A stretch of DNA of 64,000 nucleotides from Candidatus Mediterraneibacter merdipullorum (GCA_019117125.1 DXAL01000013.1:42789-106788), one strand, 5' to 3'; shown: positions 34,140 through 43,945, counted from the stretch's first letter. The notes: a model not told the origin generated them from the letters alone. A program made the numbers and translations.

Positions 34140-35324
34140 ATGTCTACCAATATCGAACTTTTAGAGAAAACGCTTCCCGTCGCGCCTCTGAAGATTGCCG
34201 CTATGGAAAGCTGCAGGGAACTGGGTCAGAAAGTCAATGATTACATCGTATCCTTCCGTGAGAACACCATCAACGAGGTGACGGAATCTTCCCTCTATGT
34301 CAACTACAAAGCCAACAGCTACCTCGTGGACTGCGAGTGTCCCCGTTTCGGCACCGGCGAGGCAAAGGGCGTGCTGCGCGAGAGCATCCGCGGCGCAGAC
34401 CTCTTTATCATGACAGACGTCTGCAACTACAGCCTTACCTACACGGTGAGCGGACAGGCGAACCATATGTCCCCGGACGACCACTTCCAGGACCTCAAGC
34501 GCATCATCGCAGCCGCTACCGGCAAAGCCCGCCGCATCAACGTGATCATGCCCTTCCTCTACGAGAGCCGGCAGCACAAGCGGACAAAGAGGGAATCCCT
34601 GGACTGCGCCCTGGCGCTGGAAGAGCTCACCGCGATGGGCGTCTCCAACATCATCACCTTTGACGCCCACGACCCCCGGGTGCAGAATTCCATCCCCCTG
34701 AGCGGATTCGACAGCTTCAGCCCGTCCTATCAGCTCATGAAGGCGCTCTTCCGGGCAGTCCCGGACCTGACTCCGGACAAGGAGCATCTGATGATTATCA
34801 GCCCGGATGAAGGCGCCATGCACCGCGCCGTGTACCTGTCCAATATCCTGAGTGTGGATATGGGAATGTTCTACAAGCGCAGGGATTATTCGGTCATTGT
34901 AAACGGAAAGAATCCCATCGTTGCCCACGAATTTCTGGGAGACGATGTATCCGGCAAGGACGTCATCATCATCGACGACATGATTTCTTCCGGCGGCAGC
35001 ATGCTGGACGTTGCAAGGCAGGTCAAAGAGCGGAATGCGGGACGGGTCTTCGTATGCACCACGTTCGGACTGTTTACGGACGGTCTGGAGAAATTCGACG
35101 AATACTATGAAAAAGGATTTATCAACAAAGTCGTGACCACGAACCTGACCTATCTCCCGGAGGAGTTTTCCGGGCGGCCCTACTTCGTAAAAGCGGATAT
35201 GAGCAAGTTCCTTGCCCTCATCATCGATTCACTGAACCACGACATCACCATCGGGACCGTGCTCCGTCCCACGGACAAGATTCATACGCTCCTGGAAAAG
35301 CGCGCCCGGGGCGAAAAAATCTGA
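34140..35324 (+). CDS. prs: Ribose-phosphate pyrophosphokinase, long divergent form
   Basis: The product has 394 residues, some 75 longer than typical Prs. It should make PRPP from ribose 5-phosphate and ATP. The PRPP-binding loop DVIIIDDMISSGGSML and the ATP-site region (MPFLYESRQHKRTKRESL, FDAHDP) are intact. The first 60 residues and parts of the middle differ from canonical Prs, so this is the second, divergent clostridial type. It is monocistronic, with its own promoter and terminator. A housekeeping prs gene may exist elsewhere. An AGGAG site precedes the ATG. Confidence 0.87.
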   Translation: MSTNIELLEKTLPVAPLKIAAMESCRELGQKVNDYIVSFRENTINEVTESSLYVNYKANSYLVDCECPRFGTGEAKGVLRESIRGADLFIMTDVCNYSLTYTVSGQANHMSPDDHFQDLKRIIAAATGKARRINVIMPFLYESRQHKRTKRESLDCALALEELTAMGVSNIITFDAHDPRVQNSIPLSGFDSFSPSYQLMKALFRAVPDLTPDKEHLMIISPDEGAMHRAVYLSNILSVDMGMFYKRRDYSVIVNGKNPIVAHEFLGDDVSGKDVIIIDDMISSGGSMLDVARQVKERNAGRVFVCTTFGLFTDGLEKFDEYYEKGFINKVVTTNLTYLPEEFSGRPYFVKADMSKFLALIIDSLNHDITIGTVLRPTDKIHTLLEKRARGEKI

Positions 35325-35381
35325 GACAGCGCACGCATGTTCCCCGTTTCCCCAGGCAGGAATTCTGCCTGAAAGAAGAAA

Positions 35382-35434
35382 CAGGATAAAAAGCAGAGGC
35401 AGCCTGCCCGAGGCGCCTCTGCTTTTTTATCCTG
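35382..35434. terminator. Bidirectional terminator, PRPP synthase gene and DUF1653 gene
   Basis: The stem GGATAAAAAGCAGAGGC pairs with GCCTCTGCTTTTTTATCC, differing by one extra T. A runs and T runs flank it in both directions. A smaller AGGCAG-CTGCCT hairpin precedes it at about 35353-35371. Confidence 0.88.
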
Positions 35435-35449
35435 TTTTATTCCCGTTTC

Positions 35450-35950
35450 TTATTCCCGGCGGAGCCGTCCGCCCTCGTACTTCGCTTTCGTCTTTAAAAA
35501 GCGAAGGAGCGCTGCATATCTTTCTTCCACCGTCTCTTTGTTCTCGGTAAATTCCAGACTCTGAGCCGCAGCGGCGAGGAACCGCCCGTCTATCTCCGCC
35601 TGGTGCCTCTGAAGGAAGCGTATCCGCTCTTCGTTTTCTGCAAGTTCCAGGAACTCCAGAATGAGGGAAGTGGTGTTCCCGCGCCGCTTCAGTCCGGCTG
35701 TCAGGCTGTCCTTTTCATCCCTGCAGAGTTCAAACCGGTATTTCTGGTCCGCGTGGGGGTGCCTTGCACTGTCCAGGGGGCTTAAAAACGCCTCCAGGAA
35801 GCTGGCATAGACTTTCCCCGGCGCGCTCACAGATTCAAAGACGACCATATCCTCCCCTGTCTCCGTGCAGACGGCAAGGTGGAGGATGCGGTATTTCCTC
35901 CCTTTGAAATGCCGGTAGATATCTCCCTTTTTCGGAATTCTTCTCTCCAT
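35450..35950 (-). CDS. DUF1653 domain protein
   Basis: The product has 166 residues. The first 60 match DUF1653, a small beta-rich domain (KGDIYRHFKGRKYRILHLA, then ETGEDMVVFES). The rest is charged and helical, ending in basic residues, with no motif I can name. It is the last gene of the rnc-smc-ftsY-ilvA operon, 21 bases after ilvA. Function unknown. Confidence 0.82.
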   Translation of the reverse strand: MERRIPKKGDIYRHFKGRKYRILHLAVCTETGEDMVVFESVSAPGKVYASFLEAFLSPLDSARHPHADQKYRFELCRDEKDSLTAGLKRRGNTTSLILEFLELAENEERIRFLQRHQAEIDGRFLAAAAQSLEFTENKETVEERYAALLRFLKTKAKYEGGRLRRE

Positions 35951-35971
35951 GTGAAGCAGGCTCCTTCTTTC

Positions 35972-37186
35972 TTAATACAGTTTCGCACTGATGAGCTTCG
36001 GGCGGAATCCGGCTTTCTCCAGAGCATCCAGTATCCGGTTCTTGTGCTCTGTGCCGAACGCCTCCATCGTGATTCTCAGTTCCACCGCTGCATTGCGGTT
36101 CGTGCTGACAAACTGGTTGTGCTCCAGCTTGATGACATTGCCCTGCTCGTCGGCGATGGTCTTTGCCACCTGGACGAGCTCGCCCGGCTTGTCCGGAAGG
36201 AGTACGGATACCGAGAAGATACGGTCGCGCTGGATAAGGCCGTGCTGCACGATGGACGACATGGTGATGACGTCCATGTTTCCGCCGCTTAAGATGCAGA
36301 CCACTTTCTTTCCCTTCAGGTCCAGCTGCTTGAGCGCCGCCACCGGAAGAAGTCCGGAGTTCTCCACGATCATCTTGTGGTTTTCCACCATATCCAGGAA
36401 TGCGCCGATGAGTTCGTCGTCCTCCACGAGAAGGACATCGTCTGCATTTTCCTTTACATAGGGCAGTATCTTCTCTCCCACCGCCTTGACCGCGGTGCCG
36501 TCCGCGATGGTGTCCGCCGTATCCAGTTCCACCACTTCTCCCGCCTGGAGCGCAGCGGTCATGCTGGCAGCCTCCATGGGCTCCACGCCGATTATCTTGA
36601 TTTTCGGATTGAGCATCTTTGCCAGGGTGGACACGCCTGCCAGGAGTCCGCCTCCGCCTACGGGCACGAGGATATAGTCCACTGTGGGCAGCTCCTGTAC
36701 GATTTCCATGGCAATGGTTCCCTGACCGGTGGCCACGTCCAGGTCGTCAAAGGGATGGACGAATGTGTATCCTTCCTTTTCCGCCAGTTCCTGCGCGTAT
36801 GCGTATGCGTCGTCGTAGACGTCTCCGTACAGGACCACTTCCGCCCCGTAGCTCTTGGTGCGGTTGACTTTGATAAGGGGGGTTACCGTGGGCATGACGA
36901 TGACCGCCCTGCAGCCGAATTTCTTTGCCGCAAATGCCACGCCCTGGGCGTGGTTCCCGGCAGATGCGGTGATGAGCCCCCTCGCCTTCTCTTCCTCTGT
37001 GAGGGTGCTGATCTTATAGTAGGCGCCGCGTATCTTGTAGGCGCCGGTATGCTGCATATTCTCGGGCTTTAAATAGACTTTTCCCCCGGTCTGCTCGCTC
37101 AGGTACTCGCTCTGTATGAGTTTCGTCGGATTGGTGACGCGCCTGACCAGTTCGCTCGCCTCTTCAAATTTCTCCAGTGTCATCAT
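35972..37186 (-). CDS. ilvA: Threonine ammonia-lyase
   Basis: The product has 404 residues. It deaminates threonine to 2-oxobutyrate, the first step towards isoleucine. The PLP lysine lies in HTGAYKIRGAYYKI, the PLP phosphate loop in PVGGGGLLAG and ASAGNHAQGVAFAA is intact. An ACT-like domain at the C terminus (SVLLPDKPGELVQVAKTIA) suggests amino acid control. The length matches the clostridial form, not the longer E. coli IlvA with two ACT repeats. It starts four bases after ftsY, so it is coupled to a secretion gene, an odd neighbour. ATG ATG at 37186 and 37183 are both possible. Confidence 0.94.
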   Translation of the reverse strand: MMTLEKFEEASELVRRVTNPTKLIQSEYLSEQTGGKVYLKPENMQHTGAYKIRGAYYKISTLTEEEKARGLITASAGNHAQGVAFAAKKFGCRAVIVMPTVTPLIKVNRTKSYGAEVVLYGDVYDDAYAYAQELAEKEGYTFVHPFDDLDVATGQGTIAMEIVQELPTVDYILVPVGGGGLLAGVSTLAKMLNPKIKIIGVEPMEAASMTAALQAGEVVELDTADTIADGTAVKAVGEKILPYVKENADDVLLVEDDELIGAFLDMVENHKMIVENSGLLPVAALKQLDLKGKKVVCILSGGNMDVITMSSIVQHGLIQRDRIFSVSVLLPDKPGELVQVAKTIADEQGNVIKLEHNQFVSTNRNAAVELRITMEAFGTEHKNRILDALEKAGFRPKLISAKLY

Positions 37187-37190
37187 CTGT

Positions 37191-38153
37191 TCATCCCTCT
37201 TTTCCATCCTGATTTGTCCCGTCTTCTCCGCCGCTGTAGAACAGCGCTCTGACGAATTCATCTGCATCGAATTTCTGCAGGTCGTCCATGGATTCCCCGA
37301 CGCCGATGTACTTGACCGGTATGCCAAGCTCCGACTGGATGGCAACGGCGATGCCGCCCTTCGCGGTCCCGTCCATCTTCGTGAGGATAACGCCTGTAAT
37401 GTCTGCCACCTCATGGAACTCTTTCGCCTGTGCAAGGGCGTTCTGCCCGGTCGTCGCATCCAGCACGACCAGCGTCTCCCGGTATGCTTCCGGATACTCC
37501 CGGTCGATGACCCGTGCAATCTTCTTCAGTTCCTCCATCAGGTTCTTTTTATTGTGCAGCCTGCCTGCCGTATCGCACAGGAGGATGTCCGCCCTGCGCG
37601 CCTTTGCGGCTGCCACCGCATCAAAGACCACTGCCGCAGGGTCCGCGCCTTCCTGGCCGCCTATCATCTCCACGCCGGCCCGGTCCGCCCACTCCCGAAG
37701 CTGCTCCCCTGCCGCCGCGCGGAACGTGTCTGCTGCTGCAAGGATGACCCGTTTCCCCTGGCTTTTGAACTTTCCTGCCAGCTTTCCTATGGTGGTCGTC
37801 TTCCCGACGCCGTTGACGCCGATGACGAAGACGACGGAGGTGCGGTCTTCAAACTCATATGCCGTCTCTCCCACATCCATCTGTTCCCGGATGCTCTCAA
37901 TCAGGAGCTCCCTGCACTCTGCCGGTTCTTTGATGTGCTGTTCCCGGACCTTTTCCCTTAAGTCGTCCAGGATGTCCGAAACCGTCCGGACGCCCAGGTC
38001 TCCCATGATGAGCGTCTCTTCCAGCTCCTCGTAGAAATCCTCGTCAATGCTGGAAAATCCGCGGAAAATGCTGTCCATCCCGGATACGATATTGTCTCTT
38101 GTCTTCGCAAGCCCTGATACGAGCCGTCCGAAAAACCCTTTCTTTTCTTCCAT
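37191..38153 (-). CDS. ftsY: Signal recognition particle receptor FtsY
   Basis: The product has 320 residues, a short A domain followed by the NG GTPase. P-loop GVNGVGKTTTIGKLA, the DTAGR motif in LLCDTAGRLHNKKNL, and TKMDGTAKGG are all present. FtsY receives the SRP with its ribosome at the membrane. The start MEEKKGFFGRLVSGLAKTR carries the membrane-binding helix. It follows smc with a 26-base gap, the classic rnc-smc-ftsY order. Confidence 0.97.
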   Translation of the reverse strand: MEEKKGFFGRLVSGLAKTRDNIVSGMDSIFRGFSSIDEDFYEELEETLIMGDLGVRTVSDILDDLREKVREQHIKEPAECRELLIESIREQMDVGETAYEFEDRTSVVFVIGVNGVGKTTTIGKLAGKFKSQGKRVILAAADTFRAAAGEQLREWADRAGVEMIGGQEGADPAAVVFDAVAAAKARRADILLCDTAGRLHNKKNLMEELKKIARVIDREYPEAYRETLVVLDATTGQNALAQAKEFHEVADITGVILTKMDGTAKGGIAVAIQSELGIPVKYIGVGESMDDLQKFDADEFVRALFYSGGEDGTNQDGKEG

Positions 38154-38179
38154 TTTCCTCTCCTTCTGTGCCGGACCTG

Positions 38180-41100
38180 CTACTTGTCCAGTTCCTCTTC
38201 CAGGAGGTCCACCGATACCAGCGTGGACACGCCTTTCTCCTGCATGGTGATGCCGTACAGGCGGTCCGCCGACGACATGGTCCCCCTCCGGTGGGTGATG
38301 ACGATGAACTGCGTGTTCTTCGTCAGTTTGTGCAGGTACCGGGCAAATCTCGTCACGTTGTTGTCATCCAGCGCCGCCTCGATCTCATCCAGGAGACAGA
38401 AGGGCGACGGCTTTAAGTTCTGTATCGCGAACAGGAGGGATATGGCGGTCAGCGCCTTCTCCCCTCCGGAAAGCTGCATCATGTTCTGGAGTTTCTTTCC
38501 GGGCGGCTGGGCGATGATGCGTATCCCCGCCTCCAGGATATCTTCGTCCTCCATCAGTTCCAGCGTGCCTTTTCCTCCTCCGAACAGCTCCCGGAATACC
38601 TGGTCGAACTCTTCGGATATCTTCCGGAACTGTTCCGTGAACTGTCTGCGCATGGCGGCGTCCAGCTCGTCGATGATTTTCACCAGCGCCTCCTCCGCCT
38701 CAATGAGGTCGTCATGCTGTCCTTTCAGGAACTCATACCGCTCGGATACATTTTTGTAATCCTCGATGGCATTGACATTGACCGGTCCCAGTTTCCGGAT
38801 GTCGCCCCGCAGCGTCTGTATCTGGCGCTTCATATAAGCGAGGTCCGTCAGGTTTTTGTCCCGGAGCTCCATCGCCCGGTTATACGTGAGCTCGTATTCC
38901 TGCCACATATAGTCCATCTGTTTTTCGGAGGACGCCTCATAGGATTCCTTCTGGCTGTTCAGCCGGAAGCACTCCTTGTCCAGCGTGGCGATATGTCCGG
39001 ACAGTTCCTCCCGCATCTTCAGGAAATCTTTGTGCTTCTGGTTGAGCTCTTCCCGCTTCGCCGTCTGGACCTGGATTTCTTTTCCAATCTCCTGGAACAG
39101 GTCTTTGGAATCCTCGATGGCTTTTCGCAGGTCCTGTATCTTTTCCTCTTTCTGACGGATTTCCTCAGAAGCATTATCCTGGTTCATCCCCAGCTCCGTA
39201 AGCTCGGACTGGAATTTTTCTATCTCGTCCTGAATACGGGACACATTTTCCTCGATGAATGCATGCTGTTGTTCCAGGGCTGCCAGAGCCAGATGCACCT
39301 GCTCCGAACTTTTGAGCTGGCTGCCCTCGGTCTCTTTTTCTTCCTCCAGCTTCCGGCGGATTTCTTCAATGCTCTCGCCTAGCTCCTGCTCCAGGCTCTC
39401 GGAAGTCTCCAGTTCCATCTGGATGGATTCCTCGTTGTCCGTGATGGTCTGGAGCTGTCTTTCCAGGTCCGTCTCTTCCTTCCGGTATCTCTCAGAGCGC
39501 TCCTTAGCCTCGCGCAGCCGCACCTGGGTCTGCTCCACGTTCATCTTTTCCGTGTTTTCCAGGACCGATGCCTTTCGCAGCTCTCTCTGTATCCCGTCGA
39601 TGTCGCTGTAGCAGGCTGCGCGCCGGCTCTTGATTTCTCCCACCTGGCGCTCCATCTCATCCATGTCCGCTTTGAGCATGGCGACCGTCTTTTCAAACTC
39701 TTCGATTTCACGCCGGCGGCTTAAGAGGTTTCCCGCGTTCTTAAATGCGCCTCCTGTCATGGAACCGCCCGGGCTGATGAGTTCGCCCTCCAGCGTCACA
39801 AGGCGGATGGACTGCCTGTACTTGCGGGCAATGGCGATGCCGTCGTCAATGGTCTTTACCACAAGGGTGCGTCCCAGCAGATGCCCTGCCAGCGCCCGGA
39901 ACCGCTCTTCCACGTGGACGAGGGTGTTCGCCGGACCGATGACACCCGGTTCCCTCAGCGCTTCCGCAGGGCGGATGCCCCCGCCTTCCCGCATGCTCGT
40001 CAGAGGCAGGAAGGTTGCGCGCCCGAATTTATTCTGCTTCAGATATGCGATCATCCGCTTTGCGGTCTCTTCATCAGCGGTGACAATATTCTGGATGCTC
40101 CCGCCAAGAGCCGTCTCGATGGCTGTCTCGTACTCCCGGTCCGCCTGGATGATGTCCGCCACCACGCCGATGAGCCCTTTTTCACGGTCCCGGTTTGCCA
40201 TGACCCTGCGGATGCTGTTGCCGTACCCGTCGTACCGCTCGGTAATATTCTTCAGAGACTCCAGCCGGGAGGATTCCCTGTGATAGGCGGTCTGACCGAT
40301 GCGGAATTTCTCCTGCTTTTCATCCAGCTCAGCCTGGAGCGCCTCGATCTTCCGCTCGTTTTCCGACACCCGGTCGTTGTATCCCCGGATGGTTTCCCGG
40401 ACTTTTTCCAGCTCGTCGCTGTACTCCTTCAGGCGTTCTCCCAGACGGGTCTCTTCTTCGGATATCTCCTGCAGGGCTCTGGAAAGCTCTTCCCTTCTTG
40501 CCCCGATCTGTTCCCGGGTCGTATCGTAGTGCTGTATCTTCGCCCGGGTAGACGCGCGGCTTCCGAGGATGTCCATGATTTCCTGCTTCTTCTGTTCGAT
40601 GAGCGCCGTGTGCTCCGCGATGCGGGTCTGGACCTCGATGAGGGCGTTCTGCGCCCCTTTGTCCTGCTCCTGTGCGTCTCTGAGCTTTTCCAGCACTTCC
40701 GCGCGCTCGGAAAGGAGCGCGTCTTTCTGCTCCGTGCGCGTGTCAATCTCCGTGTGGATGACGTTTGCGCGGTTTCCGTAATGCTCGTCGTTGATGCGCG
40801 CCGTATTAATCTGCTCTTTCAGGACGTTGATCTGTCCTTCCAGCTGCTGTTTGAGGAGATTCGTCTCGTTTAACTGGTTCCTGGCGGTCTCCACTGCCAG
40901 GTCGATTTCCTCCAGCTCCTCCTCGATGGCTTCGTATTCCGCTTTCATCTCATCGTAGCGGCTTCTGGACTCTTCCATCTCGGCGGACGTATTGCTGTAC
41001 TTTTCTTCCAGTTCCCTGATTTTCTCCCGGAGGCGCTCCTCCTCCAGGAGGAACATATTGATATCGTATGTCTTTAACTCTTCTTTTTTCCGGAGATATT

Positions 41101-41740
41101 CCTTCGCCGTATCGGACTGTTTTTCCAGGGGACCGAGCTGTTTTTCCAGTTCTTTTAAGATATCGTTGACGCGGGTGAGGTTCATCCGCTCTTCTTCCAG
41201 CTTCTTCACGGAAAGATTCTTGCGCCGCTTGAACTTGACGATGCCCGCCGCCTCGTCGAAAAGCTCCCGGCGCTCCTCCGGCTTCCCGCTCAGTATCTTG
41301 TCAATCTGCCCCTGTCCGATGATGGAGTAGCCCTCTTTTCCGATGCCGGTGTCGTAGAACATCTCATTGATGTCCTTGAGCCTGCACGCGGTCCCGTTGA
41401 TAAGGTACTCGCTCTCCCCGGAGCGGTAGAGCCTGCGCGTCACCGTCACTTCCCCGTAGTCCACGGGAAGCTGATGGTCCGAATTGTCGAGCGTGATGGC
41501 GACCGCCGCATAGCTTAAAGGCTTGCGGTTCTCTGTGCCGGAAAAAATGACATCCTGCATGCTGCCGCCCCGGAGCTGTTTGACGCGCTGCTCGCCCAGC
41601 ACCCAGCGCACTGCATCCGCCACATTGCTCTTTCCGCTTCCGTTGGGACCGACAATGCCCGTAATCCCGTTGTGGAAGTCAAACTTTATCTTGTTTGCAA
41701 AGGACTTGAACCCCTGCACTTCTATATTCTTTAAATACAT
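38180..41740 (-). CDS. smc: Chromosome segregation protein SMC
   Basis: The product has 1186 residues, the normal size. Walker A GPNGSGKSNVADAVRW is near residue 32. Two long coiled coils flank a hinge (about 515-640, with GGSIQNIVTADEETAK and LISPGGSMTGG). The C-terminal head has the ABC signature LSGGEKALTAISLLF and Walker B PFCLLDEIEAALDD. SMC forms the condensin ring that folds and separates the chromosome. It follows rnc after 12 bases. Codon use is like its neighbours. Confidence 0.98.
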   Translation of the reverse strand: MYLKNIEVQGFKSFANKIKFDFHNGITGIVGPNGSGKSNVADAVRWVLGEQRVKQLRGGSMQDVIFSGTENRKPLSYAAVAITLDNSDHQLPVDYGEVTVTRRLYRSGESEYLINGTACRLKDINEMFYDTGIGKEGYSIIGQGQIDKILSGKPEERRELFDEAAGIVKFKRRKNLSVKKLEEERMNLTRVNDILKELEKQLGPLEKQSDTAKEYLRKKEELKTYDINMFLLEEERLREKIRELEEKYSNTSAEMEESRSRYDEMKAEYEAIEEELEEIDLAVETARNQLNETNLLKQQLEGQINVLKEQINTARINDEHYGNRANVIHTEIDTRTEQKDALLSERAEVLEKLRDAQEQDKGAQNALIEVQTRIAEHTALIEQKKQEIMDILGSRASTRAKIQHYDTTREQIGARREELSRALQEISEEETRLGERLKEYSDELEKVRETIRGYNDRVSENERKIEALQAELDEKQEKFRIGQTAYHRESSRLESLKNITERYDGYGNSIRRVMANRDREKGLIGVVADIIQADREYETAIETALGGSIQNIVTADEETAKRMIAYLKQNKFGRATFLPLTSMREGGGIRPAEALREPGVIGPANTLVHVEERFRALAGHLLGRTLVVKTIDDGIAIARKYRQSIRLVTLEGELISPGGSMTGGAFKNAGNLLSRRREIEEFEKTVAMLKADMDEMERQVGEIKSRRAACYSDIDGIQRELRKASVLENTEKMNVEQTQVRLREAKERSERYRKEETDLERQLQTITDNEESIQMELETSESLEQELGESIEEIRRKLEEEKETEGSQLKSSEQVHLALAALEQQHAFIEENVSRIQDEIEKFQSELTELGMNQDNASEEIRQKEEKIQDLRKAIEDSKDLFQEIGKEIQVQTAKREELNQKHKDFLKMREELSGHIATLDKECFRLNSQKESYEASSEKQMDYMWQEYELTYNRAMELRDKNLTDLAYMKRQIQTLRGDIRKLGPVNVNAIEDYKNVSERYEFLKGQHDDLIEAEEALVKIIDELDAAMRRQFTEQFRKISEEFDQVFRELFGGGKGTLELMEDEDILEAGIRIIAQPPGKKLQNMMQLSGGEKALTAISLLFAIQNLKPSPFCLLDEIEAALDDNNVTRFARYLHKLTKNTQFIVITHRRGTMSSADRLYGITMQEKGVSTLVSVDLLEEELDK

Positions 41741-41752
41741 ATGTCACCTGCT

Positions 41753-42460
41753 TTATCCCTGTTTTCTGAGGCGGAGGATGGCACGGTAGGCTGCCTGCTG
41801 CTCCGCAGCTTTCTTCGACCTTCCCTTTCCCTTTCCAAGGCACCGTCCGCCGACCCACACTTCCACAAGGAAGGTCTTGTTGTGGTCCGGCCCCTCTTCC
41901 CCTGTGAGACGGTAGGTGATGCCGCCTGTCTTCTCCGCCTGCACCATCTCCTGAAGGATCGTTTTACTATCATAAAAGAGTTTTTTGTCCTCCAGGTCTG
42001 TCAGGACAAACCTGTGGATGAACTCTTTTGCATTAGTAAAACCACCATCCATATATACCGCGCCGATGAGCGCCTCCATGGCATCGGATGTCACCGAATC
42101 CCGCAGCCGCCCCCCGGTGGCGTCCTCTCCCTTTCCCAGGAGCAGATAGCCGCCCAGACCGATGTCCGCCGCGCAGAGCGCAAGGGACGGCTCGCATACC
42201 ATGCTGGCTCGGGTCCTCGTCAGCTCCCCCTCCGGCGTGTGGGGGAAGGAGCGGAAGAGATATTCGCTGGATACCAGCTCCAGCACTGCGTCCCCGAGGA
42301 ACTCCAGCCTCTCATTGCACTCGTATTTGGGGAGATGATGTTCGTTCGTGTAGGAACTGTGCATCATCGCCCGTTTCAGGAGGGAAAAGTCCCGGAAAGT
42401 ATACCCGATCTTTTTCTCCAGTTCTCTCAGCTTTTCTTCTGCTCTGCCACCTGACATCAT
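41753..42460 (-). CDS. rnc: Ribonuclease III
   Basis: The product has 235 residues. The catalytic signature NERLEFLGDAVLELVSSEYLF is intact, with the second acidic site in SDAMEALIGAVYMDGG. A double-stranded RNA-binding domain forms the C terminus (GKGKGRSKKAAEQQAAYRAI). It processes rRNA and other structured RNA. Two start codons in a row (42460 and 42457) are possible. It opens the rnc-smc-ftsY-ilvA-DUF1653 operon and starts just after the acpP terminator, with a TATGAT -10-like box upstream. Confidence 0.97.
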   Translation of the reverse strand: MMSGGRAEEKLRELEKKIGYTFRDFSLLKRAMMHSSYTNEHHLPKYECNERLEFLGDAVLELVSSEYLFRSFPHTPEGELTRTRASMVCEPSLALCAADIGLGGYLLLGKGEDATGGRLRDSVTSDAMEALIGAVYMDGGFTNAKEFIHRFVLTDLEDKKLFYDSKTILQEMVQAEKTGGITYRLTGEEGPDHNKTFLVEVWVGGRCLGKGKGRSKKAAEQQAAYRAILRLRKQG

Positions 42461-42497
42461 ATCTCTGCCGTATTCCTTTCTCTATCATAACGGAAAA

Positions 42498-42523
42498 CGA
42501 AAAAGCCCGGAGGGGCTTTTTCG
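42498..42523 (-). terminator. Terminator after acpP
   Basis: GAAAAAGCCC pairs with GGGCTTTTTC around a tight loop, with T-rich sequence on both sides. It ends the plsX-acpP transcript just before rnc. Confidence 0.88.
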
Positions 42524-42555
42524 TCCTTTTTACACGTTGTACTGATTTTTTACAC

Positions 42556-42786
42556 TTATTCGACCGTTTTTTTAATCTGGTCTACCGCATCCTGGACTGT
42601 GACGATCTTCTCTGCCTCGTCATTGTCTATCTCGATGTCAAATTCTTCTTCAATCCCCATGATAATCTGGAAGATATCAAGAGAATCCGCTCCGAGGTCA
42701 TCCACAAAGGTCGTCTCCGGTTTGATGTCCGCTTTCGGGACATTGAGCACATCCGCGATGATTTCCTGAAGTTTTTCAAATTCCAT
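42556..42786 (-). CDS. acpP: Acyl carrier protein
   Basis: The product has 76 acidic residues. The phosphopantetheine site is Ser35 in DDLGADSLDIF. The motif is canonical, so this is the fatty acid carrier, in contrast to the divergent carrier at 48034-48261. It follows plsX with a 12-base gap and a strong AAGGAGG site. Confidence 0.97.
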   Translation of the reverse strand: MEFEKLQEIIADVLNVPKADIKPETTFVDDLGADSLDIFQIIMGIEEEFDIEIDNDEAEKIVTVQDAVDQIKKTVE

Positions 42787-42798
42787 AATGATTCCTCC

Positions 42799-43830
42799 TT
42801 ACTCGCTCTCTTTGTTTTCTTCCTGCGTCGCCTGTATTGCTGCTTTTATTTTCTCATTGATCTTCTGCTCTTTGAATGTGACGCACTGGATAATGGAATT
42901 ACACACTTCTGTGGAAGTCGAGCTTCCATGTGTCTTGACTACGAGGCCTTTGAGCCCGAGGAGCGGCGCTCCGCCGTACTCGCTGGCATCAAAATCCTTC
43001 AGCGTGGCTTTCAGCGCAGGCTTGACGAGCAGACCGCCGATCTTGCTGCGCAGGCTTGTCATCATGCCCTGCTTCACCTTCTTGATGAGCGCGCCGCCGA
43101 CACCCTCATAGAGCTTGAGTATGACGTTGCCGACAAATGCCTCGCAGACGATGACGTCCGCCTTGCCGTAGGGAATCTCCCTCGCTTCAACGCTGCCGAT
43201 GAAATTGATGTCGCTGCACGCTTTGAGAAGCGGGAACGTCTCTTTGACAAGCGCATTTCCCTTCTCCTCCTCCGCGCCGATATTCACGATGCCGACCGTC
43301 GGATTCTTCCTGCCCATCACGCTCTCCATATAGATGGACCCCATCTTCGCGAACTGAACGAGATGGGACGGGCGGGCGTCCACGTTCGCCCCGCAGTCTA
43401 TCAGGAGCGATACTCCTGTCAGTGTCGGAAAAAGAGGGGCAAGAGGCGGTCTCTCCACACCCTTTATCCTGCCGACAATCACCTGGCCTCCCACCAGGAC
43501 GGCTCCCGTGCTTCCCGCAGAGACAAATGCGTCAGCCTCTCCGTTCCTGACCATCTTCAGCGCCACCACGATGGAGGAATCCTTCTTCCCGCGAATCGCT
43601 TTCACCGGCGGTTCCGCGGTCTCGATGACCTCCGTGGCATTGACGATGCGGATACGGTCTTTCGGGCAGTCGTACTTTGCAAGTTCCTGTTCCAGGAGCT
43701 CCTCCCGCCCTGTGAGAAGTATCTCGATGTCGTCCCGTTTCTGTACTGCCTCGACCGCGCCCTTTACAATCTCGACCGGAGCGTTGTCTCCGCCCATCGC
43801 ATCAAGCGCAACCCTTGTGATCTCAGACAT
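42799..43830 (-). CDS. plsX: Phosphate acyltransferase PlsX
   Basis: The product has 343 residues. It turns acyl-ACP into acyl phosphate, the donor for PlsY. Typical blocks are VALDAMGGDNAPVEIVKGA at the start, AFVSAGSTGAVLVGG and DCGANVDARPSHLVQFAKMG. The ATG at 43830 has GGAGGAGAG upstream; upstream in-frame starts lie within the promoter. It is transcribed from its own promoter with acpP, separate from rpmF. Confidence 0.96.
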   Translation of the reverse strand: MSEITRVALDAMGGDNAPVEIVKGAVEAVQKRDDIEILLTGREELLEQELAKYDCPKDRIRIVNATEVIETAEPPVKAIRGKKDSSIVVALKMVRNGEADAFVSAGSTGAVLVGGQVIVGRIKGVERPPLAPLFPTLTGVSLLIDCGANVDARPSHLVQFAKMGSIYMESVMGRKNPTVGIVNIGAEEEKGNALVKETFPLLKACSDINFIGSVEAREIPYGKADVIVCEAFVGNVILKLYEGVGGALIKKVKQGMMTSLRSKIGGLLVKPALKATLKDFDASEYGGAPLLGLKGLVVKTHGSSTSTEVCNSIIQCVTFKEQKINEKIKAAIQATQEENKESE

Positions 43831-43858
43831 TTTCTCTCCTCCTAACACTACTGAAATC

Positions 43859-43887
43859 ATTCTACTGGAAAACATAGTAAAAATCAA
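43859..43887 (-). promoter_or_regulatory. Promoter of plsX-acpP
   Basis: Minus-strand TTGATT (43882-43887), 17 bases, TAGAAT (43859-43864). It lies directly after the rpmF terminator. Confidence 0.7.
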
Positions 43888-43890
43888 TAA

Positions 43891-43927
43891 AAAAAAGACG
43901 CAAAACGCAAAGTTTTTACGTCTTTTT
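43891..43927. terminator. Terminator after rpmF
   Basis: AAAAAGACG pairs with CGTCTTTTT around an A/T-rich inner part, with a long T run on the minus strand. It separates the yceD-rpmF transcript from plsX-acpP. Confidence 0.8.
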
Positions 43928-43945
43928 CACCCCCTGTTTCCGGGT

